Source of the DNA: Euperipatoides rowelli
Lineage: Eukaryota; Onychophora; Udeonychophora; Euonychophora; Peripatopsidae
Length of the DNA: 13,735 nucleotides
Assembly: GCA_003024985.2 (NCBI GenBank)
Contig: PXIH01S0007175.1
Direction: 5' to 3' (one strand)
This document shows positions 7,813-13,735 of this stretch, one piece after another; the stretch's first letter is position 1, and every line of letters begins with the position of its first letter. A model generated the notes under the pieces. It had not been told where the DNA came from, did not search any database, and was given only the letters and a program-made list of their open reading frames with translations. A program made the translations under genes and the position numbers.

Positions 7813-8683
7813 CAAAAAGTATAAAAACTAGTAAAAGCCGATTGTCACTCAGTGTTAGACTGGCCCAACAAGAAATCAGTAATTTCCGAGGGGCCAGTGC
7901 ATTGTTACTATTAATAGGTTTATTGTTAAACAAAAATAAAATGGTATACAAAATATTAGAATGCTGAGTTGGGTTACTCTGTAGCCTACTCCCCATTCTA
8001 GTGGCCATGTCATGTACTGATTATGATTGACATGTGAATACAGTGCATATATATTACATTGTGTATATTACATAGTCGCATACAAATCAACAAGATGCAC
8101 CGTAACTAATCACTGATTGTTCTTGATCATTGATAAATAATACTGATAAAAGGGTGGTTGCAGTGCTTTTATTTGATGGATGCCATACTTGATTACTTTA
8201 TATTATTATTTGGGGCATAAATATAATGTTTGTCTAGTATATAATGGTTGGAATATAATTGTTTATGTTCAATGTGTTCTGATCGCCCAAATACATTTAG
8301 AATATGATCGCCATGGGAAATGTAAAGAAGATTTGAAGGGCAGTGGAAGCACATGGACTTTAATGCTTCTTTAGCCTTGGCTAATTAAATACTGGACTGA
8401 AATAGAGGCAAGCATAAAATGGGGCAAGCGATTAAATAATTGATTAGTGCATCAGAGTATTATTTTGGAGAGAAAAGTAAACTCTTACCTGGTGATGTGA
8501 TAACCAATGAGAAGTGGGGAAAGGAAGATCCTTTGTTTGGAAACAATAGGAGGGGGCTGGGAAGAAGACATTGTGGTTTTTTTGGCGGTAGAACAAAGCT
8601 GAAGCGTGAAAAGATGGTAAGCTGGTAGAAGGATGATCCACCATAACCAAAGAAAACCAGAAGCTTTTTCCCGACTTGAAACT

Positions 8684-8770
8684 TTGGATCCATCACTCAC
8701 CAGGTAACCAGCATCCGGATCTCTAAACATTGGATCCATCGCCCACCAGGTAACCTGTATCCTGATCTCT
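8684..8770. repeat. Two-copy 46-bp tandem duplication
   Basis: The segment beginning TTGGATCCATC at 8684 is repeated from 8730. Over 41 compared bases the copies differ at five positions. Both contain a CACCAGGTAACC core. The second copy is followed by GGTTACCT (8776-8783), the exact inverse of AGGTAACC (8748-8755). Source element unknown. Confidence 0.75.
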
Positions 8771-9218
8771 TATTTGGTTACCTAAACTTCATAATAAAAC
8801 TTATACGTACTGGTAATCATCATACCAGTACAATTAAATAATTGTTTGCCCAATCATTTTAGTTAGGGAAACCTATGGCGATCAGACAATACATCATTTG
8901 TTATTTAATATGTTTATTTCAAGCTGCTAATATATAGCATTTAATTATAATACTCTTTGACTGCACAAACATAAACATTTGTGATTTTATATTATTGTAT
9001 TCTCGAAATACCTTATTATTCTTATGCCTTTGTATTATTCAGAAATAATTTAAACATTATTTATATTTAATATGCATAAGACAAAAGGCTAAATCCAATT
9101 TTTCTCCCAATTTAAGATTTTGGTATATTCTGATGATGCATGACAAAATACATAATATTTTGTCATTAAAATAAACAAATAAAAACCGTTATTGAAAAAA
9201 AAAAATTACATTCTTGTA

Positions 9219-9372
9219 CAGGGGCTGACTGGGTCATTAGATCAGCCCAGGAAATGTACCCATCTACCAGCCCTTGGGATGGTAGGATTTTCCACTCACC
9301 ACACATGGGAGTTGGTCATGTACCGGCCTTTCGAGGAAACTCCCGATTTCCTTATGACCCAGTTTATCACTG
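9219..9372. mobile_element. hAT-like MITE, about 154 bp
   Basis: The left end reads CAGGGGCTGACTGGGTCAT, matching the CAGGGGC-x-GACTGGGCC style of many hAT termini. The right end, read in reverse complement, gives CAGTGATAAACTGGGTCAT, which agrees at 14 of 19 positions. Inside, CTACCAGCCC and GGGATGGTAG form an imperfect subterminal hairpin. TTGTACA occurs on both flanks (9214-9220 and 9373-9379), an approximate direct repeat where the 8-bp target duplication should lie, though the register overlaps the terminal CA on the left. There is no transposase, so mobility would depend on an autonomous relative. Confidence 0.5.
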
Positions 9373-9380
9373 TTGTACAA

Positions 9381-9702
9381 TCTATAGATACATTATACAT
9401 AACGATCCAACACCCAAAAGCACAAATGTCAAAACCGCCCTCCAAAATAGGCGAACAAATTCCTCAAATAATATAACATTCAACTCTTTTCTTAAAGTAC
9501 GATAATGTTCTATTAAAGAATTCACCAGGTAAGCCATTCCATCCTCTCATTTAGAGAATTACAGGGTGAAATATATAGGCCCAACTCCAATATTGAGGGG
9601 TTATATTAAGAAAGCCCCAAATGACCCATTTGATTTTAAAATGCCCTAAACAACAAATACTAGCATCTATACCTCAGACCTACCATTGTTAGGCAGCCTA
9701 AA
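9381..9702. other. Non-coding stretch between MITE and hairpin
   Basis: Nothing gene-like was recognised. The sequence is unique-looking with modest AT-richness, and no repeat or splice-exon pattern stands out. Confidence 0.5.
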
Positions 9703-9766
9703 ACAGCCAATCAGAGGTCAGTTTGCTTTCTATCTGCAGAATGCAAGCTGACCTCTGATTGGCTGT
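9703..9766. repeat. 24-bp-stem inverted repeat (hairpin)
   Basis: Arms 9703-9726 and 9743-9766 are reverse complements at 23 of 24 positions, and the one difference would form a G-U pair in a plus-strand transcript. The loop is 16 bases. The arms contain CCAATCAGAGGTCAG on the left and its inverse on the right. Pairing may extend outward with a small bulge (TAAAA against TTTTA). This could be a MITE core, a precursor of small RNA, or a paired regulatory site containing CCAAT boxes in both orientations. Confidence 0.85.
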
Positions 9767-10550
9767 AGTTTTATTTATTTATGCTTTAATATTTAATTGG
9801 AGTTAGGGTCAGTTAGAGATCCTTTAATTTGCTATTATATTCATGTTGAAGTTTGGGTCAGTGTACGGTTAAGATTAATAGATTGTCTAATAGGCTGCAT
9901 GACAAAGCAGGTCTGAGATCCAGACACAAGTACAATGAAGGGCTTTTACATTTCAAATTGGTTCTGTTATATATATATATTAATCCCTAATTTACAGCAT
10001 ATCCTATTGACAATGTACAATATTTAGATATCTTAATTTCCTGAAAAATATGATGCAATGAAAATATGTATTTCTTTACTATGAGGGCAGAACAATTCCT
10101 GCAGGTCATCTTAGTGCTCAGAAAAGAGGAGGGGGTGGGATTCAGCCTATATTAAAATATAGAGTGCTATACAATTTTAAAATTACTAAGTCCATTTGCC
10201 CATTTCTGGATGTAGGACTTATTACAGAATTTGGAAATTGAATAATTATTCAATTACCGGTACTATAATTATAAATATATGAAAATAAAAAAAAGTAATA
10301 ACAATAAATAACAAAAAGTAATATATGTTTATCAAAGTTATATAATTAAGATTGGAAACCATCATTAAGTACTTTTATCATATTCATGATTGGAGAATTT
10401 TTAAATCTTTTAATTTTAGCTATTTAAATCAGTTGTTGAATTGCCAAACAATTTGGAATTGAATGACTAATCCATATACTTAACAATATGGACTACATTC
10501 CCCCACTTTCTGGGGGGGGGGGGGGAGGAGATACTACTAATGTTTTACAT
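9767..10550. other. Non-coding AT-rich stretch with G14 run
   Basis: No gene was seen. It includes a TA dinucleotide run near 9969-9981, an inverted TCCATAT/ATATGGA pair near 10471-10492, and a 14-G homopolymer at 10512-10525. Confidence 0.5.
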
Positions 10551-10620
10551 CAGGGATTCCCCAGTTTTTGTACCCTAGAGCACATTCTAAAATACCTGTA
10601 GGTCAGCTGGCACCATCTAT
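10551..10620 (+). mobile_element. hAT-like terminus (left end), no partner found
   Basis: The segment starts CAGGGATTCCCCAGTTTTTG and continues with a GTACCC...GAGCACATT pattern. This resembles the CAGGGGTCCCCAACC-TTTTTGCACC ends of Charlie-like hAT elements. The 8 bases before it (TTTTACAT) would be the target duplication, but no second copy of it follows a CCCTG end in this window. The right boundary is arbitrary. Confidence 0.4.
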
Positions 10621-10625
10621 ATTTT

Positions 10626-10661
10626 CCGTAATTACAAAAATATATGCGAAGATGTCAAAAA
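10626..10661 (+). repeat. Dispersed repeat, copy B
   Basis: This segment matches 3626-3661 at 32 of 36 ungapped positions. It lies just inside the hAT-like end at 10551, so it may belong to that element, although copy A has no such end beside it. Confidence 0.6.
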
Positions 10662-10662
10662 T

Positions 10663-10858
10663 ATGATAGAATCTGAGGATTGTATCGCCTGTATTTAGAC
10701 AATTCTCTAACTATCCCCACCACTACTCAATTCGTCCGTCTGTGTGCATTGCACTCAAGTTCATCTGTGTTAACTTGGCACAAATGGTGGAATTAAAGAA
10801 GTCGATTTACAAGAAAACAATTGCCTAAAATTGGTTGCCTAACCACTCACAATCTAAA
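10663..10858. other. Non-coding DNA between repeat copy and CpG pocket
   Basis: Nothing specific was recognised; base composition is less AT-rich than in the flanking kilobases. Confidence 0.45.
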
Positions 10859-10859
10859 T

Positions 10860-10990
10860 CAATGGAATCCGGGCGCTGCCAAGTTATCACGGACAAGCTT
10901 TCGTTTCATAATCGAATAGCGGCGGGCACACACAAATTGGTCGACGGGCGCCATGTTGCCTGCGAGCACACGGTTGGGAGCCTCTGCATT
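10860..10990 (-). promoter_or_regulatory. CpG-dense pocket with YY1-type motif over an ATG
   Basis: About twelve CpG dinucleotides fall within roughly 110 bases, against very few in flanking DNA. CGCCATGTTG at 10949-10958 matches the YY1 consensus. On the minus strand it reads CAACATGGCG, placing an ATG at 10954 with A at -3 and G at +4, a strong initiation context. The frame from that ATG gives 31 residues (MAPVDQFVCARRYS... to a stop at 10861-10859). An in-frame ATG at 11068 would extend it to 69 residues. In animal genomes YY1 sites of this form often overlap the start codon just downstream of TATA-less promoters. No donor that would extend the frame was found, so this may instead be a CpG-rich repeat fragment. 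Confidence 0.33.
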
Positions 10991-11068
10991 ACAATATTGA
11001 TGCGATAAATTGGGATGATGAGAAATTTTTGAGTACCAGTATGGGCAAGATTTAATTTCGCCTTTCAT

Positions 11069-11601
11069 CCCTTTCTTAATTCTATTTTAATAATTTTTTT
11101 AAAAAAGAAATACCAAAGCTTCATTTTTCATATGAAATAACATCTTTTTTTAAAGACAGCTGATGGCGAATGTGAAATACCTGATATCATACAAATTTAT
11201 TAGAATACCATATTAACATAATTATTTTCTGCCCTCACTTTTCCTTTTTTCCTGTGGCTTTGGCCCACTTGGCCAGCCCTGATAATAAAAAGTAATATCA
11301 TTATTTTTAAGAAATTTTAAACATTTAAAAAATGATAATATAGCATAGGGTGAAAATAATTCTTTTAAAAAATTTGTTTAATTGGCCATGTTCTACTAAT
11401 AATGAGACTTGTATTTTATCATGCTTTTAATTTTTTTTTTAAATTAATAGTGAAATAATTTTAAAATTGAATTAGAAAATTTTATTTGAAATTTATGAAT
11501 AATCCAATTATTATTTATATCAGATTGTAATTGACTTGCAACAATTAAAATAACAAAAATGAATTTTTCCTCTGAATAATCAACTGATAGAATTTGATTT
11601 T
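11069..11601. other. AT-rich non-coding stretch with possible hAT end
   Basis: No gene was recognised. The only distinctive item is a CCAGCCCTG end at 11273-11281. On the minus strand it reads CAGGGCTGGCCAAGTGGGCC, reminiscent of a hAT terminus. It does not pair convincingly with the ends at 9219 or 10551, and the flanks show no target duplication. Confidence 0.4.
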
Positions 11602-11625
11602 ATTGGGAAGCAGTTGCTTAGCAAC
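11602..11625. promoter_or_regulatory. RFX X-box with adjacent CCAAT box
   Basis: GTTGCTTAGCAAC at 11613-11625 is a perfect 6+1+6 palindrome fitting the RFX X-box consensus RYYNYY-N(1-3)-RRNRRC. Six bases to its left, ATTGG (11602-11606) is an inverted CCAAT box. X-box plus CCAAT combinations mark promoters of ciliary and other RFX-controlled genes in animals. A possible transcribed segment follows: an ATG at 11636 opens 22 codons to a stop at 11702-11704, and CAG/GTAATT near 11806-11814 could be a donor. No recognised gene is attached in the window. Confidence 0.45.
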
Positions 11626-13336
11626 CAAAGGCTGGATGAATAATAATATAGCTTACATCATAGACAGTGAAACAGCAGTTTTGAAGGCAGACATTGTGAA
11701 GTGAGGGTGTTATTAACTAGTAGACACTAAAAATAAGGATTGTAAATACTCCTTATACTCTATATTCAATTGAATATTTATTTTAAAAAAAACTCAGCTT
11801 AAACTTCAGGTAATTAATTAGTAATTGTAATTTTATTTTAATTCTAATTTTTTAAATATGCAATATTTAATTATTGTTAATTATGAAAATGGGCTAAATA
11901 CTGTGTTTAGATTTAAAAAAATCATCTATGGATTAATATTAATTGGGTGTATTTATTGTTTTTTGTATTCTGCAAATTATCCTGGAAAAAATGGTGAATA
12001 GAGTCATTTACTTGATTTATATTCCAGTGGATTATCACCATTAGAAACGTAGTTTTTAAACTGATTTAAGTTATTGTAATTTAATCCTATTTTTTTTTTA
12101 TTAGGTTTACAAATACCGTACTACAATAACTTCATTAATTTAATTTTGAGTTATCATTGTAAATGTGTTTCAGATAAGGATGAATCTTCTCGTTTAATTT
12201 ATTGATCCTATTTGCAATAGTAAGCTACATGCTACCTTATTCTTGATAATAATTTCAATTTTCTTTGCAGTGTGTGTTTGTTTCTTGACCTGCCTTTTCC
12301 ACTTATAGTAAAAAGTAGGCTACTTACTGTAACAGTAATTTTTATCATTGTAATTGTTCACCATATTTGCAAATTGTTTGTTCAATTTGTTCTTAGCGTG
12401 CAGGCGTATTTGCTAGAACTTTTATAAATTATTTTAAGCCTACACAGTTTCTGAACCCCAAAATTTAGTTTTCATGCTTACCCATTATGCAGTAGGCATA
12501 TACAAATATTGATTTCAGAAAATAATTTTTTTTTATTAAACAATTTTTTTAATAGTCACAAATTTATATATTGTGTTTATAATATTAATAATAATTAATA
12601 TATATAGGCTAGAATAGAGCCTACAGTATATCTGATTGGGTTAAGGCTTTTTTTTTGATGATGATAATGATTATATTGCTGATAATGGTTATTTGTGTGA
12701 TAAATAGAATATACAGTACCTGAAATATAAAAGTGGCTATAAAATGCATCAGGGCTCAGGTCTTGAAAAAGCAGCGTATAAACATTGATTCTGTTAGAAT
12801 TCTTTTTTTTATTATTATTAATTTATTTTTAATCACTAGCCTATTATTTTTTCGAGTGCATTGCAATTTCTTAATAACAAACAGATGAAAATAGATAAAA
12901 AAAATTATACATAATTCTTTCTTAATCTTAATTTTTTTGTCTTAAAATTTATATGTGAACCAAAGACAATTTTTATGAATTTTACTGCATCAGAAATACA
13001 AACCAATTTCTTAATATTTATAGCTGATTACCATAAAATACCTGCAAATAGCGAAAGGGGTGAAAATATTAAAAAAAAAAAAAAAAACTGACAACATTTA
13101 GATTTTAAGTCAGTATAGGCTACCCTGTCTGTTATGTTTTCACTGCACTTCATAAACTTTTAGTCTTCACAAAGTTCATTAACATTTTTAAATTGTGATA
13201 AGAATTTTCAAAATCCAATAATATGGGAATTTACAAACATTACCATACATCATTCTTCACAACTCTGTGCTGAAGCATGGGGATGGAAATATATTTTGGG
13301 GTCATTTTTTTTCCTCCTTCAGATTTTTTTTTTAAG
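11626..13336. other. Long AT-rich non-coding stretch
   Basis: Both strands lack long open frames. It is made of T-runs, A-runs, TAAT-like low complexity and TAGGCTA/TAGCCTA words (12316, 12605, 12837, 13116). A pyrimidine-rich TTTCTTTGCAG near 12261-12271 resembles a splice acceptor. Joined in phase 0 to the 7667 donor, it would close the frame after five codons, which is unpersuasive. Confidence 0.5.
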
Positions 13337-13344
13337 CACTAAAC

Positions 13345-13735
13345 CAGGGGATCAGCAACCTTTTTACTAAGAAGAGCACCCCAAAATTTCCAAATGGCTG
13401 GCCTAAGACAAAGGGCACCCAGAATGGCCGACTTATGACAAAGGGCGCTCCGAATGGCTGGCTTATGACAAAGGGCGCCCTGAATGGCTGACTTATGACA
13501 AAGGGCACCCTGATTGGCTGACTTATGACAAAGGGCGCCCCGAATGGCTGACTTATGACAAAGGGCACCCCGGATGGCTGGCTTATGACAAAGGGCACCC
13601 CGGATGGCTGGCTTATGACAAAGGGCACCTCGAATGGTTGGCTTATGACAAAGGGCATCCCGAATGGCTGGCTTATGACAAAGGGCACCCCAAATGGCTG
13701 ACTTAAGACAAAGGGCACCCCGAATGGCTGACTTA
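13345..13735 (+). mobile_element. hAT-type element, left end, runs off window
   Basis: The sequence CAGGGGATCAGCAACC at 13345 and the following CTTTTTACTAAGAAGAGC match the CAGGGGTCGGCAACC-TTTT...GAGCC pattern at the ends of Charlie-like hAT transposons. The preceding 8 bases CACTAAAC (13337-13344) are the predicted target duplication. Some 45 bp inside the end the sequence enters the 30-bp minisatellite, so this is probably a non-autonomous copy expanded by tandem repetition. The right end lies outside the window. Confidence 0.6.
13391..13735. repeat. 30-bp minisatellite, 11.5 copies, continues past edge
   Basis: Eleven full 30-bp units begin at 13391, 13421 and so on to 13691, with a half unit at 13721. 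The unit has the form NGAATGGCTG-RCTTATGACA-AAGGGCRCCC. No unit length changes are present. Variation concentrates at two CpG positions: the first two bases (CG, TG or CA in most units) and the GCG/GCA step near the unit end (CG in 3 of 11, CA in 8 of 11). Because 30 is divisible by three, frames stay open without being genes. The minus strand encodes a decapeptide repeat (VPFVISQPFG) through all units but has no ATG. Confidence 0.95.

Larger units (their letters stand above)
7668..9218. other. Probable intron or intergenic DNA
   Basis: No further exon was recognised. Contents are a TAAT-rich low-complexity tract (7767-7812), a purine-rich plus-strand block around 8440-8640 where several frames are open simultaneously, and a two-copy tandem duplication at 8684-8770. 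The open frames at 8440-8640 lack ATG starts or recognisable motifs and do not match the phase of the 7667 donor. Confidence 0.5.

Noticed and set aside
8440-8739. Several open frames of 60-84 codons on both strands
   Set aside because: The block is purine-rich on the plus strand and less AT-rich than its surroundings, so stops are scarce in many frames at once. The plus frame starts at TTG, its boundary phases do not fit the 7667 donor, and no motif is recognisable.
8278-8886. Inverted 10-mers TCTGATCGCC and GGCGATCAGA about 600 bp apart
   Set aside because: One 10-bp match over that distance can arise by chance, and the flanks do not extend it or show target duplications.
9192-9505. Overlapping plus-strand open frames of 83-94 codons
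   Set aside because: They lie over the hAT-like MITE and its flank, follow its palindromic sequence, and show no protein-like motif.
10551-11281. Pairing the CAGGG ends at 10551 and 11281 as one hAT element
   Set aside because: The ends agree at only about 10 of 14 positions and the 8-base flanks (TTTTACAT and ATAATAAA) do not match.
12261-12300. Splice-acceptor-like TTTCTTTGCAG as exon 2 of the 7293 gene
   Set aside because: Joined in phase 0 it reaches a stop after five codons, and pyrimidine tracts with CAG are frequent in this T-rich DNA.
1-13735. CRISPR array, bacterial operon, phage or defence system
   Set aside because: The evenly spaced repeat at the right edge is a contiguous tandem minisatellite without spacers, and everything else has eukaryotic character.

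Overview
The window looks like non-coding-rich nuclear DNA of a metazoan. It is strongly AT-rich, has consensus GT-AG style splice donors, and carries relics of three transposon classes that are common in animals: a Ty3/gypsy LTR element, a CR1/L2-like LINE tail and several hAT-type ends. No bacterial gene organisation, rRNA or tRNA was recognised. The 7-mer TAGGCTA/TAGCCTA recurs far more often than base composition predicts. I cannot name the species; a marine deuterostome or a fish would fit, but that is a guess. The variant sites of the terminal minisatellite fall mostly at CpG, which suggests a CpG-methylating genome.

Layout. Positions 1-20 are the end of a CA microsatellite. Positions 37-2735 hold the 3' part of one heavily decayed Ty3/gypsy retrotransposon (reverse transcriptase, RNase H, integrase, probable 3' LTR) in the + orientation, broken by about nine frame changes and at least seven in-frame stops. 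Positions 2736-7292 are mostly non-coding, with a diverged local duplication, a nested palindrome (4142-4239), a LINE 3' tail (5638-5783) and a weak candidate minus-strand gene start (splice donor at 6733/6734, possible coding exon 6374-6535). Positions 7293-7667 hold the best candidate cellular coding sequence: a 125-codon exon ending exactly at a consensus donor. I do not recognise its product.

Positions 7668-13735 would be intron or intergenic DNA. They contain a short hAT-like MITE (9219-9372), a 24-bp-stem hairpin (9703-9766), a hAT-like end (10551), a CpG-dense pocket with a YY1-type motif (10860-10990), a perfect RFX X-box next to a CCAAT box (11602-11625), and a second hAT-like end (13345) that opens into a 30-bp minisatellite running off the window.

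The genes do not form a pathway visible here. The retroelement is dead, and the only plausible live features are the 7293-7667 exon, its 5' region (possibly a shared divergent promoter with a minus-strand gene), and the two promoter-like spots near 10.9 kb and 11.6 kb. I found no convincing undescribed system; the findings are leads of moderate interest.
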